A program made the translations under genes and the position numbers. 64,000 nt of DNA. It comes from Vulcaniibacterium gelatinicum (GTDB lineage: Bacteria > Pseudomonadota > Gammaproteobacteria > Xanthomonadales > Xanthomonadaceae). Where the stretch lies: positions 27,559 to 91,558 of the forward strand of contig NZ_VNKO01000013.1 in assembly GCF_008033445.1 (NCBI RefSeq), read 5' to 3'. Below are positions 1 through 9,078 of this stretch, in pieces. Under the pieces are notes generated by a model, which was given only the letters and a program-made list of their open reading frames with translations, ran no database searches and was not told the DNA's origin. The number at the start of each line of letters is the position of its first letter. Position 1 is the stretch's first letter.

Positions 1-722
1 ATGGTGTCGAGCGAGCGTGCGACCACCTCGGTGAGGCCGAGCTGGGTGCGGCGGCCGCTGCGTTCGGGGCCGCGCCAGCGCGCCAGCCAGCCGTTGCCTG
101 ACTCCGGCGGCTCCTCCTCGGCCGGTTCGCCGGGTGGATGCTGCGGCCAGCCGTGCATGTCCACCGCGATCAGGCGGTGCGCGTCGGACAGGCGGGTGGC
201 GGCGATCGGCAGCGGCGCGAGCAGGCCGCCGTCCACCAGCTCGCGGCCATGCACGGTGTGCGGGGTGAACACGCCGGGGATCGCGAACGAGGCGCGGATC
301 GCGTCCCACAGGTCGCCCTTGCGCAGCCACACCTCGCGCTGGCGCAGCAGGTCCACCGCGACCGCGGTGAAGTCGATCGGCAGCTCCTCGATCCGCGGCG
401 AGCCGGCCAGCTCGCGCAGCGCGGCGATCAGGCGCGTGCCCTGGAACAGCGCCGGCCGCCCCAGCCCGGGGTCGAGCAGGCGCAGCATCGCGTTGCGGTC
501 CATCGCGCACAGCCAGTCGCGGTACGCATGCAGCTTGCCGGCCGCGTGCAGCCCGCCGACCAGCGCGCCGCTGGAGGAGCCGGCGATCGCGACGATGTTG
601 AAGCCGCGCCGCTCCAGCGCCTCGATCACGCCGATCTGCGCCAGTCCGCGCGCGCCGCCGGCGCCGAGCACCAGCGCGACCTTCTCGCCGGCATGGATCT
701 TCGGCGGCTCGGCGGGCGTCAT
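1..722 (-). CDS. Patatin-like phospholipase, RssA/NTE type (3' end cut by window edge)
   Basis: The gene starts at 722 and runs off the left edge, so only about 240 N-terminal codons are visible. The N-terminus reads VALVLGAGGARGLAQIGV, the glycine-rich oxyanion-hole motif of patatins. It is followed by the nucleophile elbow GSSSG and, further on, a DGG motif carrying the catalytic Asp of the Ser-Asp dyad. The predicted role is a cytoplasmic or membrane-associated acyl hydrolase acting on phospholipids or lysophospholipids. The ATG overlaps the stop codon of the upstream WYL regulator gene (ATGA, 719-722), so the two are probably translated together and the regulator may control this lipase. 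The substrate cannot be read from the sequence. Confidence 0.9.
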   Translation of the reverse strand, partial: MTPAEPPKIHAGEKVALVLGAGGARGLAQIGVIEALERRGFNIVAIAGSSSGALVGGLHAAGKLHAYRDWLCAMDRNAMLRLLDPGLGRPALFQGTRLIAALRELAGSPRIEELPIDFTAVAVDLLRQREVWLRKGDLWDAIRASFAIPGVFTPHTVHGRELVDGGLLAPLPIAATRLSDAHRLIAVDMHGWPQHPPGEPAEEEPPESGNGWLARWRGPERSGRRTQLGLTEVVARSLDT

Positions 723-1687
723 CGGTCGTAGTTGCTCAGGGCCAGGGCGAGCAGGGCGCGCGCCTGCTCGCGCAGCATCGGCGGCTCGACGATCTCGGCG
801 TCGGCGCCGTAGTGCAGCACGTCCATCAGCAGCTCGCGGGTGCCGCTGTAGGGCACCTTCAGCTCGTAGCGTCCGTCGGGCAGGAACCGGCCCTGCTGGC
901 GCGAATGCCAGCGCTCGTCGGCCACCCAGCGCGCGGCCTTGGCGCTGAACACGATCGTGGCCCAGCCCTTGGCCGGGCCGGAGAAGATGCCGTAGCTCGC
1001 GGCCAGGTGTTCGTCGAGCGCGGCCTCGTCGAGGTCGCGCGCGGCCGCGTCCAGGGTGCGCACCGCGGAGATGCGGTCCACGGCGAAGCTGCGCAGCGCC
1101 TCGCGGTCGTGGTCGAAGGCGTCGAGGTACCAGTTGTCGCGGTAGTGGGTGATGCGCTGCGGGCTGACCGTGCGCCGGGTCTTCTCGTCGGTGGAGCGGG
1201 CGCGGTACTCGAACGAGAGCTGCCGGCGCCCGAGCACCGCCGAGGCGACCTGGCGAAACACGTGTTCGTCGAGCCGGCGCGGGCGGCTGGCGATCACGCG
1301 CACGCGCTCGACCGGCCAGCGCGCGCCGCCGCTCTGCGCCTCCAGCAGCTTCTCGATCCGCGTCTGCAGCGGCGCGAGCGCGCTGGAGAGCAGCCCGCCG
1401 CTGCTGCGCGCGAGCAACTGCTGGGCGACCAGCAGTGCGTGCAGCTCCTCCGAGTTCAGCCACAGCCCCGGCAGTTCGAAGCGCTCGCTTTCCTTGGGGT
1501 CGTAGCGGAACCCGGCCTCGCCGTCGCCGACCACCGGCGCCATCAGCGCGTCGCGCAGGAAGGCGAGGTCGCGGTACACGGTGGCGCGCGAGCAGCCGAG
1601 CTCGTCCTGCAGCCGCGCCACCGTGACCGGCACGCGCGCGGCCTTGAGGGTGCGGTGCAGTGCGTTGATGCGTTCGTAACGTTCCAT
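719..1687 (-). CDS. WYL-domain transcriptional regulator with N-terminal HTH (DeoR/YafY type)
   Basis: This 322-residue protein starts at the ATG at 1687 (MERYERINALHRTL). Residues 1-60 form a winged helix-turn-helix (RLQDELGCSRATVYRDLAFL) typical of YafY/DeoR-like regulators. The middle holds the WYL domain, seen here as RDNWYLDAFDHDREALRSFAVDRI, followed by a WCX-type C-terminal part. WYL regulators bind ligands, often nucleic acid or nucleotide signals, and control stress, DNA-repair or defence genes. The open frame extends upstream to 2209, but that part is antisense to the neighbouring lipoprotein gene and is rejected. The gene is divergent from the lipoprotein at 1772 and coupled to the patatin gene downstream. 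Confidence 0.9.
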   Translation of the reverse strand: MERYERINALHRTLKAARVPVTVARLQDELGCSRATVYRDLAFLRDALMAPVVGDGEAGFRYDPKESERFELPGLWLNSEELHALLVAQQLLARSSGGLLSSALAPLQTRIEKLLEAQSGGARWPVERVRVIASRPRRLDEHVFRQVASAVLGRRQLSFEYRARSTDEKTRRTVSPQRITHYRDNWYLDAFDHDREALRSFAVDRISAVRTLDAAARDLDEAALDEHLAASYGIFSGPAKGWATIVFSAKAARWVADERWHSRQQGRFLPDGRYELKVPYSGTRELLMDVLHYGADAEIVEPPMLREQARALLALALSNYDR

Positions 1688-1771
1688 GGCCTGCGTGTCC
1701 GTGCCTTCCGCGCGACGGCGTTTAGGATGGCATCGGCGCCGCCGGCGCCGCCAGTCCACAAGGAGCCGCGC

Positions 1772-2464
1772 ATGTCCGTCCCTCGCCCCGTGACCGCTTC
1801 CCTCCTCGCCGCCGGCCTGGGCCTCGCGCTCGCCGCCTGTTCGCGGCAGCCCGCTGCCGACACCGCCGCCGCGGCCGAGGCGACGGCCACACCCCGGGAC
1901 ACGGTGGCGGCGGCCGCCGCGGCCGCGGCCGAGGCGGTCGCGCCGGCCGACCCCAAGCAGGCGATGCTCGATTCGATGCGCAGGTTCAAGGCCGCGCGCA
2001 GCTGGCACGCGCGCATGGAGACCGACGGCGGCCCGCAGGGGCCGATGCACAACGAGATGACCTTCGTCGCGCCCGACCGCTACCGCATGGTGATGCGGAT
2101 GGGGAACATGGAGATGGAGCAGGTGCGGATCGGCAACGACCTGTACATGGTGATGGACGGCCGGAGCCAGAAGATCACCATGCCGCCGGGCAGCATGGAC
2201 CAGTGGCACGACCTGGCCGAGAAGAGCCAGCAGACCATGACCGTCGAGGCCCAGGGTCGCGAGGTGGTGGACGGGGTGCCGGCACGCAAGTACCTGCTGC
2301 GCCAGACCGAGCCGGCGCCCAGCGAGGTGACCGTGTGGCTGGGCACCGACGACCTGCCGCTGCGCGCGCGCGTGGTCAACCGGCAGCAGGGCCGCGACCT
2401 GGTCACCACCATCCGTTACACGCGCTACAACGACCCCGGCCTGACCGTGGACGCGCCGCGATAG
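1772..2464 (+). CDS. Outer-membrane lipoprotein-sorting-like lipoprotein
   Basis: This 230-residue lipoprotein has a type II signal peptide ending in the lipobox LAAC, then a low-complexity Ala/Glu linker (about residues 25-65). The mature part (residues about 70-230) resembles the LolA/LolB-like or MucB-type antiparallel half-barrel fold. It has Met-rich strands (YRMVMRMGNMEMEQVRIGNDLYMVMDG) and a C-terminal stretch about cleaving and converting values (VWLGTDDLPLRARVV). The start is the ATG preceded by AGGAG at 1761-1765. A possible -10 (TAGGAT) lies near 1725. Its likely place is the periplasmic face of a membrane, but no specific partner is indicated. The fold assignment is inference from pattern rather than alignment. 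Confidence 0.75.
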   Translation: MSVPRPVTASLLAAGLGLALAACSRQPAADTAAAAEATATPRDTVAAAAAAAAEAVAPADPKQAMLDSMRRFKAARSWHARMETDGGPQGPMHNEMTFVAPDRYRMVMRMGNMEMEQVRIGNDLYMVMDGRSQKITMPPGSMDQWHDLAEKSQQTMTVEAQGREVVDGVPARKYLLRQTEPAPSEVTVWLGTDDLPLRARVVNRQQGRDLVTTIRYTRYNDPGLTVDAPR

Positions 2465-2467
2465 GGC

Positions 2468-2923
2468 TCAGAACGCGCGCTCGAGCAGCAGGAAGGTCTC
2501 ACCGCGGTTGCGGCCATGGGTGTCGCCGTTGGACAGGTGGCGCAGCGACACGCTCCAGCGCCGTCCCCGCCAGCCGGCCGCGGTCAGGAACTGGCCGTGG
2601 CCGGAGAGCACCTCGTTGTCCTCGCTGACCCAGGCGACCCCGCCGCTGGCGAACCAGCCGCGCCAGGTGAAGCGCTTGCTGGCGGCGAGCAGCAGCGCGT
2701 CGGACAGCGGCGCGCGGCCGGCGTAGTCGCGCTGGGCGATGTAGCCGAGCATCAGTTCCCACGGGTGCCGTTGCTCGCTGCGCCAGGCCAGGGTGAGCAC
2801 GTGTGCGGGTTCGCCATCAATGGCCTTGGCCGCGCCCAGCCCGACCGCGGTGTCCGCACGCGCCGGCCCGGCCGGCCACAGCAGCGCCAGCACCGCGCCC
2901 ATCACCATCGCCCTGCGTCCCAT
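2468..2923 (-). CDS. PagL-like lipid A 3-O-deacylase / acyloxyacyl hydrolase
   Basis: This is a small protein of 151 residues with a signal peptide (cleavage near ARA-D at about 23) and alternating beta-strand patterning to a terminal aromatic Phe, as in eight-stranded outer-membrane barrels. Near the C-terminus the motif RHLSNGDTHGRNRGE places His, Ser two residues later and Glu about 13 residues after the His. This matches the His-Ser-Glu catalytic arrangement of PagL. PagL removes the 3-O acyl chain from lipid A in the outer membrane. The gene ends 3 bp from the end of the convergent lipoprotein gene. The family call is fairly firm from size and motif. Activity on lipid A is inferred. Confidence 0.75.
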   Translation of the reverse strand: MGRRAMVMGAVLALLWPAGPARADTAVGLGAAKAIDGEPAHVLTLAWRSEQRHPWELMLGYIAQRDYAGRAPLSDALLLAASKRFTWRGWFASGGVAWVSEDNEVLSGHGQFLTAAGWRGRRWSVSLRHLSNGDTHGRNRGETFLLLERAF

Positions 2924-3026
2924 CGCGGTCTCCCCCTGCCCGGCCCGTGCGCATCAGTGTGACTCGCCGCGGCCGGCCGTGCACGGGCACAATGCGCGCC
3001 TGCGCGCCCGCCCGCCCCGGATCCCG

Positions 3027-5894
3027 ATGAAGCAGCCGCCGCTGAATCTGTCGCCGTCCCCGGGGGACGAGGTCAAGGCGACCACCTGCTACATGTGCGC
3101 CTGCCGCTGCGGCATCAAGGTCTGGCTGCAGGACGGGCGGATCCGCTACCTCCAGGGCAATCCCGAGCACCCGGTCAACCGCGGCGTGCTGTGCGCGAAG
3201 GGCTCGGCCGGGATCATGCAGCACGCCTCGCCCGCGCGGCTGTGCAAGCCGCTGCTGCGGGTGGGCGAGCGCGGCGCCGGCGAGTTCCGCGAGATCGAGT
3301 GGGACGAGGCGCTCGACATCGCGGCGTCGTGGCTCAAGCCGATCCGCGAACGCAACCCGGACGCGCTCGCCTTCTTCACCGGCCGCGACCAGTCGCAGGC
3401 GCTGACCGGCTGGTGGGCGCAGCAGTTCGGCACCGTCAACTACGCCGCGCACGGCGGCTTCTGCTCGGTGAACATGGCCGCCGGCGGCCTGTACACGCTC
3501 GGCGGCAGCTTCTGGGAATTCGGCGAGCCGGACTGGGAGCACACGCAGTACCTGATGCTGTGGGGCGTGGCCGAGGACCACGACTCCAACCCGATCAAGC
3601 TCGGCCTGGGCAAGCTGAAGCAGCGCGGCGCGAAGATCGTCGCGGTCAATCCGGTGCGCACCGGCTACGGGGCGATCGCCGACGAGTGGATCGGCATCCG
3701 CCCCGGCACCGACGGCCTGTTCGCGTGCGCGCTGATCCACGAGCTGCTCAAGGCCGACCGCATCGACCTGGAGTACCTGGTGCGCTACACCAACGCGCAC
3801 TGGCTGGTGATCCGCGACCCGGGCGGCGCGCAGGACGGCCTGTTCGCGCGCGACGACGCCGGGCAACCCCGGTGCTGGGACCGCCAGGCGCAGGCCCCGG
3901 CCCGCGCCGACGCCACCGGCATCGCGCCCGCGATCGTCGGCGACTACGCCCTGCCCGACGGCCGCCGCGCGGTGCCGGTGTTCCAGCTCGTCGCCGAGCG
4001 CTATCTCGACCCGCAGTACGCGCCGGAGGCGGTGGGCGAACGCTGCGGCGTGCCCGCCGCCACCATCCGCCGCATCGCGCGCGAGCTCGCCCGGGCCGCG
4101 TTCGACAGCGACCTGCGCCTGCCCGTCGCCTGGACCGACGCCTGGGGCCGCGAACACGCGGAGATGCCCGGCCGCCCGGTGGCGATGCACGCGATGCGCG
4201 GCATCAGCGCGCATTCCAACGGCTTCCACACCTGCCGCGCCCTGCACCTGCTGCAGCTGCTGCTGGGCGCGGTGGACGCGCCCGGCGGCTTCCGCTTCCA
4301 GCCGCCGTACCCCAGGCCGGTGCCGCCGGCCAACCGCCCCGGCAAGGCGCGCCGCGCCGACGGCACGCTCGACGCCGCGCCGCTCGGCTTCGTGCACGGG
4401 CCCGAGGATCTGCTGGTGGATGCCGACGGGCAGCCGCGCCGCATCGACCATGCGTATTCGTGGGCCTATCCGCTCGCCGCGCACGGCATGCTGCACACCG
4501 TGCTGCGCAACGCCTGGGCGGGCGATCCGTACCGGATCGAGGCCCTGCTGCTGTTCATGGCCAACATGAGCTGGAACTCGGCGATGAACACCGCCGAGAC
4601 GATCGGCTGGCTCACCGACAAGGACGAGCGCGGCGACTACCGCATCCCGCGCATCATCTACGCCGACGCCTACGCCAGCGAGATGGTGGCCTACGCCGAC
4701 CTGGTGCTGCCGGACACCACGTACCTGGAACGGCACGATGCGATCAGCCTGCTCGACCGGCCGATCTCCGACGCCGACGGCGCCGCCGACGCGCTGCGCG
4801 TGCCGGTGTTCGACCCGGCCACCCAGCCCGACGCCGACGGCCGGCCGCGCGACGTGCGCGGCTTCCAGTCGGTGCTGATCGAACTCGGCGCGCGGCTCGG
4901 CCTGCCGGGGCTGGTGGACGAGCACGGCGCGCCGAGGTACCGCGACTACGCCGACTACATCGTGCGCCACGAACGCGCGCCCGGGGTGGGCCTGCTCGCC
5001 GGCTGGCGCGGTGCCGACGGCTCGCTGCACGGCAAGGGCCCGCCGAATCCGCACCAGCTCGAACGCTACCTCGAACACGGCGGCTTCTGGCGCGCGGAGA
5101 TCCCGGCGCACGCGCGCTACTTCAAGATGGCCAACCGCGGCTATCTGCAGTGGGCGCAGGCGATGGGCTTTCTGGCCGCGCCCGAGCCGATCGTGCTGCA
5201 GCTGTACTCGGAGACGCTGCAGAAGTTCCGCCTCGCCGCGCAGGGCCACGGCGCGCACCAGCCGCCGCCGGCGCACCGCGAGCGGGTGGCGACGTACTTC
5301 GACCCGCTGCCGCTGTGGTATCCGCCGTTCGAGGAGGCGCAGCTGGCGGAGGCGCAGGCGTCCTTCCCGCTGCACGCGATCACCCAGCGGCCGATGTTCA
5401 TGTACCACGCCTGGGGCTCGCAGAACGCCTGGCTGCGGCAGATCGCCGCGCGCAACTGGCTGTACCTGCACCCGGACACCGCGGCCCGCCACGGCATCGC
5501 CGACGAGGACTGGGTGGTGGTCGAATCGCACCACGGTGCGATCACGGTGCAGGCCAGACTCGCCGCCAACGTGCAGCCGGACACGGTCTGGACCTGGAAC
5601 GCGGTCGGCAAGCGCCGCGGCGCATGGCGGCTCGATCCCGACGCGCCGGAAGGCACGCGCGGCTTCCTGCTCAACCACCTGATCTCCGACCTCACCCCCA
5701 GGGGCGACTACGCCAACGCCGATCCGGTCACCGGCCAGGCGGCGTGGTTCGACCTGCGGGTGCGGCTGCGCAAGGCCGGGGACGCGACGATGAGCCAGCC
5801 GCAGTTCCCGCCCCTGGCGCTCGGCGCCGCCGACCCGCGCCCGCTGCGCTACGGCGCGGAGCTGCGCGCGCGCGAACACCGCAGGAAGGACTGA
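3027..5894 (+). CDS. soeA: Molybdopterin oxidoreductase catalytic subunit, probable SoeA (sulfite:quinone dehydrogenase)
   Basis: This 955-residue protein belongs to the complex iron-sulfur molybdoenzyme family. Cys21, Cys24, Cys28 and Cys56 form the N-terminal [4Fe-4S] site. Cys146 in GGFCSVN is at the position of the molybdenum ligand, so Mo would be Cys-bound as in PsrA/SoeA-type enzymes, not Ser-bound as in DmsA. No Tat signal is seen at the N-terminus, which fits SoeA acting on the cytoplasmic side. It is followed by a four-cluster ferredoxin subunit and a DmsC-type anchor, the A-B-C order of SoeABC. The expected reaction is oxidation of sulfite to sulfate with electrons to quinone. Alternatives are polysulfide or other CISM reductases. 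The start is the ATG at 3027. An extended upstream frame exists but has no support. Confidence 0.7.
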   Translation: MKQPPLNLSPSPGDEVKATTCYMCACRCGIKVWLQDGRIRYLQGNPEHPVNRGVLCAKGSAGIMQHASPARLCKPLLRVGERGAGEFREIEWDEALDIAASWLKPIRERNPDALAFFTGRDQSQALTGWWAQQFGTVNYAAHGGFCSVNMAAGGLYTLGGSFWEFGEPDWEHTQYLMLWGVAEDHDSNPIKLGLGKLKQRGAKIVAVNPVRTGYGAIADEWIGIRPGTDGLFACALIHELLKADRIDLEYLVRYTNAHWLVIRDPGGAQDGLFARDDAGQPRCWDRQAQAPARADATGIAPAIVGDYALPDGRRAVPVFQLVAERYLDPQYAPEAVGERCGVPAATIRRIARELARAAFDSDLRLPVAWTDAWGREHAEMPGRPVAMHAMRGISAHSNGFHTCRALHLLQLLLGAVDAPGGFRFQPPYPRPVPPANRPGKARRADGTLDAAPLGFVHGPEDLLVDADGQPRRIDHAYSWAYPLAAHGMLHTVLRNAWAGDPYRIEALLLFMANMSWNSAMNTAETIGWLTDKDERGDYRIPRIIYADAYASEMVAYADLVLPDTTYLERHDAISLLDRPISDADGAADALRVPVFDPATQPDADGRPRDVRGFQSVLIELGARLGLPGLVDEHGAPRYRDYADYIVRHERAPGVGLLAGWRGADGSLHGKGPPNPHQLERYLEHGGFWRAEIPAHARYFKMANRGYLQWAQAMGFLAAPEPIVLQLYSETLQKFRLAAQGHGAHQPPPAHRERVATYFDPLPLWYPPFEEAQLAEAQASFPLHAITQRPMFMYHAWGSQNAWLRQIAARNWLYLHPDTAARHGIADEDWVVVESHHGAITVQARLAANVQPDTVWTWNAVGKRRGAWRLDPDAPEGTRGFLLNHLISDLTPRGDYANADPVTGQAAWFDLRVRLRKAGDATMSQPQFPPLALGAADPRPLRYGAELRAREHRRKD

Positions 5895-5896
5895 GC

Positions 5897-6658
5897 ATGA
5901 CCGCACTGCCGCCGCCATCGCCGAAGAAGCTCGGGCTGGTGATCGACCTGGACACCTGCGTCGGCTGCCACGCCTGCGCGGTGGGCTGCAAGCAGTGGAA
6001 CAGCGGCGGCATCGCCGGCCCGCTCACCGACGAGGACGCCTACGGACGCGCGCCCTCGGGGGTGTGGTTCAACCGTGTGCACAGCTACGAGGTCGCCGGC
6101 ACCGACGGCGGCGGGGCGGGCGCGGCGCAGCCGGCGATGACCCTGCACTTCCCGCGTTCGTGCCTGCACTGCGAGCAGCCCGCGTGCGTGACCGTGTGCC
6201 CGACCGGCGCCAGCTACAAGCGCGCCGAGGACGGGATCGTGCTGGTGGACGAGGACAAGTGCATCGGTTGCAAGCTGTGCTCCTGGGCCTGCCCGTACGG
6301 CGCGCGCGAGTACAGCGCGGTCGAAGGGGTGATGAAGAAGTGCACCCTGTGCGTGGACCGGATCTACAACGAACACCTGCCCGAGGCCGAGCGCGTGCCG
6401 GCCTGCGTGCAGGTGTGCCCGACCCGCGCGCGCCACTTCGGCGACCTCGGCGACCCGGACTCGGCGGTATCGAAGCTGGTGGCCGAACGCGGCGGCGTGG
6501 CGCTGCTGCCCGAACTCGGCTACGCGCCGGTCAACCGCTACCTGCCGCCGCGGCCGCGGCGCGCGGACGAAGCCGGGGACGAGCCCCCACCCCTGCCCTC
6601 CCCCGCAAGCGGGGGAGGGCGCATCGCACGCTGGCTCGACCGCATTCTCAAACGATGA
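5897..6658 (+). CDS. soeB: 4Fe-4S ferredoxin-type electron-transfer subunit, probable SoeB
   Basis: This 253-residue iron-sulfur subunit begins 2 bp after the soeA stop. Four cysteine groups are visible: [11 protein letters not shown] near the N-terminus, [28 protein letters not shown], and CTLC with PACVQVCP. That is enough for four [4Fe-4S] clusters, as in DmsB, PsrB and SoeB. It should carry electrons from the molybdenum subunit to the membrane anchor. The last 30 or so residues are unusual. They read through a perfect 12-bp inverted repeat (6595-6620), giving LPSPASGGG, so a palindromic repeat has become part of the coding tail. There is no signal peptide, consistent with a cytoplasmic complex. 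Confidence 0.8.
   Translation: MTALPPPSPKKLGLVIDLDTCVGCHACAVGCKQWNSGGIAGPLTDEDAYGRAPSGVWFNRVHSYEVAGTDGGGAGAAQPAMTLHFPRSCLHCEQPACVTVCPTGASYKRAEDGIVLVDEDKCIGCKLCSWACPYGAREYSAVEGVMKKCTLCVDRIYNEHLPEAERVPACVQVCPTRARHFGDLGDPDSAVSKLVAERGGVALLPELGYAPVNRYLPPRPRRADEAGDEPPPLPSPASGGGRIARWLDRILKR
6595..6620. repeat. Palindromic REP-like element inside soeB
   Basis: Two perfect 12-bp arms (GCCCTCCCCCGC and its complement) are separated by AA. The element lies in frame within the 3' part of soeB and codes for [10 protein letters not shown] related palindrome, with arms TCCCTCTCCCGC, lies at 35967-35990 between genes. This suggests a dispersed REP family. Confidence 0.8.
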
Positions 6659-6666
6659 GGACTCCC

Positions 6667-7008
6667 ATGAGCACGACTCCGCTGCTGGTCTCGACCACGC
6701 CCACCCTCGAAGGCCGCCGCATCGTCGCCTACAAGGGCCTGGTCGGCGGCGACGCGATCCTCGGCGCGAACATGTTCCGCGACTTCTTCGCCGGCATCCG
6801 CGACCTGGTCGGCGGCCGCTCCGGCAGCTACGAGAAGGTGCTGCGCAAGGCCAAGCAGGAGGCGATCGAGGACATGCTCGAGCAGGCGCGCGAGCTGGGC
6901 GCGAACGCGGTGGTCGGCGTGGACCTGGACTACGAGACCATCCAGGTCCAGGACGGCGGTTCGATGCTGATGGTGTCGGCCTCCGGCACCGCGGTCGTGG
7001 TCGAATGA
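6667..7008 (+). CDS. YbjQ/UPF0145 family protein
   Basis: This 113-residue protein matches the YbjQ (DUF74) family in length and pattern: an N-terminal TTTPTLEG-like strand, [32 protein letters not shown], and a C-terminal [15 protein letters not shown]. The family forms ring-shaped oligomers and is loosely called heavy-metal-binding, but no firm function is known. The ATG is 8 bp after the soeB stop and the next gene follows 17 bp later, so it is embedded in the soe-like operon. That placement is not the usual three-gene SoeABC order and suggests a linked accessory role in redox or metal handling, which is inference. Confidence 0.85.
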   Translation: MSTTPLLVSTTPTLEGRRIVAYKGLVGGDAILGANMFRDFFAGIRDLVGGRSGSYEKVLRKAKQEAIEDMLEQARELGANAVVGVDLDYETIQVQDGGSMLMVSASGTAVVVE

Positions 7009-7025
7009 CGCCCGCGCGCTGACGC

Positions 7026-7979
7026 ATGCATCCGGCGCTGTCGGTCATCTTCTTCACCACCCTCTCGGGCGCGGGCTACGGCCTGCTGGCCTGGTCCGCG
7101 TTCGCGGCCGTGGGCGGCCGGGTGCCGGGCTGGCCGCTGCTGCTGGGCCTGGCGACGGGGCTGGGGCTGGTCACGGCCGGCCTGGTCAGCTCGCTGTTCC
7201 ACCTCGGCCAGCCGCGGCGCGCGTGGCGCGCGTTCTCGCAATGGCGGACCTCGTGGCTGTCGCGCGAGGGCGTGCTGGCGCTGCTGACCTATCTGCCGGC
7301 GCTGGCGCTGGCGGCCATGCTCTGGGGCGACGCGGCTGCTCCGGCCCATCCCGGGCCCGGCCCGGCGCCGCGCGCGGGGCTGTGGGCCGCCGCGCTGCTG
7401 ACGATCGCCGGCGCGCTGGCCACCGTCGTCTGCACCGCGATGATCTACGCCTCGCTCAAGCCGATCCCGGCCTGGCGGCACCGGCTGGTGGTGCCGGGCT
7501 ATCTGCTGTTCGCGCTGCTGACCGGCGGGCTGCTGCTGGCGGCGATCGAGGCGGTGGCCGGTTCACGCCTGGAGAACGGGCCGGCGCTGGCCGCGATGGT
7601 GCTGGCGCTGGCGCTGTGGCGGCTCAAGCGCCGCTATTGGCGCGACCTGGACGCGCCGCTGCCGGCCACGCGCGGCGACGCGGTCGGCCTGCCGGGCCGG
7701 GTCGTGACCCCGTTCGAGCGTCCGCACACCGAGGCCAACTATGTCACCCGCGAGATGGCCTTCGCACTCGCGCGCCGGCATGCGCAGCGGCTGCGGCGGC
7801 TGGCGGTGCTGCTGTTCGCGGCCGTGCCGGTGCTGCTGATGCTGCCGGTGTGGATCTTCGTGCACCTGGACGCGGCGCCGTGGTACGCCGCGGCCGCGCT
7901 CGGCGCGCTGGCCGGCGCGTTCGTCGAACGCTGGCTGTTCTTCGCCGAAGCCAGGCATGTGGTGACGCTGTACTACTGA
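7026..7979 (+). CDS. soeC: DmsC-family membrane anchor subunit, probable SoeC
   Basis: This is a hydrophobic protein of 317 residues with about eight membrane segments, for example MHPALSVIFFTTLSGAGYG at the start and LAVLLFAAVPVLLMLPVWIF later. It has the DmsC-like features SLFHLGQPRRAWRAF after the second helix and a C-terminal VERWLFFAEA segment. It should anchor the molybdenum and iron-sulfur subunits to the inner membrane and pass electrons to or from quinone without haem. It closes the operon begun by soeA. The end converges with hemC, 14 bp away. Confidence 0.8.
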   Translation: MHPALSVIFFTTLSGAGYGLLAWSAFAAVGGRVPGWPLLLGLATGLGLVTAGLVSSLFHLGQPRRAWRAFSQWRTSWLSREGVLALLTYLPALALAAMLWGDAAAPAHPGPGPAPRAGLWAAALLTIAGALATVVCTAMIYASLKPIPAWRHRLVVPGYLLFALLTGGLLLAAIEAVAGSRLENGPALAAMVLALALWRLKRRYWRDLDAPLPATRGDAVGLPGRVVTPFERPHTEANYVTREMAFALARRHAQRLRRLAVLLFAAVPVLLMLPVWIFVHLDAAPWYAAAALGALAGAFVERWLFFAEARHVVTLYY

Positions 7980-7993
7980 GCGCGCGGTCGCGC

Positions 7994-8938
7994 TCAGGCT
8001 TCGTACGGGCCGGTGTCCGGCTCGGCGCCGGCCGCGATCAGCGCCCGCGCGCCCTGCGCCAGCAGGCGTTCGGCGACGGCCAGGCCGAGCGCTTCCGGCG
8101 CCTCGCGCGGGCCGGTGTCCTCGGCGCGCACCAGACGGCCGTCGCGGACCGAGCCGACCAGCCCCTGCAGGTGCAGGCGGGCCCCGTCCAGGCGCGCGAA
8201 CGCGGCCACCGGCACGTGGCAGCTGCCGTGCAGGGCGCGGTTCATCGCCCGCTCGGCTTCGACGCAGGCGCGGGTGGGGGCATCGTCGAGGGGGGCGAAC
8301 AGGGCCAGGGTGGCGGCATCGCCGGCGCGGCATTCGACCGCGATCGCGCCCTGGGCGGGGGCGGGCAGCCAGTGCGGGGCGTCGAGGCGGGCGCGGATGC
8401 GGGCGTCGAGGCCGAGCCGCTGCAGGCCGGCGCAGGCCAGGACGATGGCGTCGTAGTCGCCGGCGTCGAGTTTGGCCAGGCGGGTGTTGACGTTGCCGCG
8501 CAGGTCGCGCAGGACGAGGTCGGGGCGCCGGGCGCGCAGTTGCGCCTGGCGGCGCAGGGAGGAGGTGCCGACGCGCGCGCCGGGCGGCAGGGCGGCGAGG
8601 TCGGGGTAGCGGTCGCTGACGAAGGCGTCGGCGTGGTCGGCGCGGGCGAGGATCGCGGCCAGGGCGAAGCCGGGCTCGAGCTCCATCGGCACGTCCTTGA
8701 GCGAGTGCACGGCGCAGTCGGCATCAAAGCGCTGCATCGCGAGCTCGAGTTCCTTCAGGAACAGGCCCTTGCCGCCGATCGCGGCCAGGGAGCGGTCGAG
8801 CACCTCGTCGCCGCGGGTGGACAGCGGCACCAGCTCGACGCGCAGTTGCGGATGGCATGCGCGCAGCCGCTCGGCGACGTGTTCGGTCTGCCACAGCGCG
8901 AGCGGGCTCTTGCGGGTGGCGATGCGCAGGGTCGTCAT
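7994..8938 (-). CDS. hemC: Hydroxymethylbilane synthase (porphobilinogen deaminase)
   Basis: This 314-residue protein polymerises four porphobilinogens into hydroxymethylbilane in tetrapyrrole synthesis. The N-terminus [15 protein letters not shown], the HSLKD motif, [12 protein letters not shown] and Cys240 in HGSCHVP (the dipyrromethane-cofactor attachment residue) are all present. The start is the ATG at 8938. The frame runs on further upstream to 9397, but that part crosses the repeat and antisense of the next gene and is rejected. hemD, usually its neighbour, is instead at 46.8 kb with hemX and hemY. The upstream gene algR is on the same strand, as in the alg/hemC arrangement of pseudomonads and xanthomonads. 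Confidence 0.97.
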   Translation of the reverse strand: MTTLRIATRKSPLALWQTEHVAERLRACHPQLRVELVPLSTRGDEVLDRSLAAIGGKGLFLKELELAMQRFDADCAVHSLKDVPMELEPGFALAAILARADHADAFVSDRYPDLAALPPGARVGTSSLRRQAQLRARRPDLVLRDLRGNVNTRLAKLDAGDYDAIVLACAGLQRLGLDARIRARLDAPHWLPAPAQGAIAVECRAGDAATLALFAPLDDAPTRACVEAERAMNRALHGSCHVPVAAFARLDGARLHLQGLVGSVRDGRLVRAEDTGPREAPEALGLAVAERLLAQGARALIAAGAEPDTGPYEA

Positions 8939-9000
8939 CGGCACATTATCGCGTGCGGGGACGGGCAAAACCTGCCGAAGGGCGGGGCGGCGATGTGCCC

Positions 9001-9076
9001 GTCGCTTGGCGCGTGTGCGGTTGTCATTCGCTTCGGGCGGGGGCGCCGGCCTGCCTGGGTGGGGTTCGCCGCGTGG
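9001..9076 (+). repeat. Dispersed intergenic repeat, copy 1 (partner at 14202-14277)
   Basis: About 76 bp that match 14202-14277 in the same orientation with three substitutions and two single-base indels. It occupies most of the 140-bp gap between algR and hemC. It has no reading frame of its own that I can support. The function is unknown. Confidence 0.85.
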
Positions 9077-9078
9077 CC

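Noticed and set aside
1..948. Plus-strand open frame opposite the patatin gene
   Set aside because: The composition is that of a shadow frame, and the minus strand has the oxyanion-hole, GSSSG and DGG motifs in order.
2817..5918. A 1033-codon open frame antisense to soeA
   Set aside because: It is a by-product of high GC and third-position bias. The translation is Arg/Ala/Val/His-rich without any domain, while the plus strand encodes a clear molybdoenzyme.
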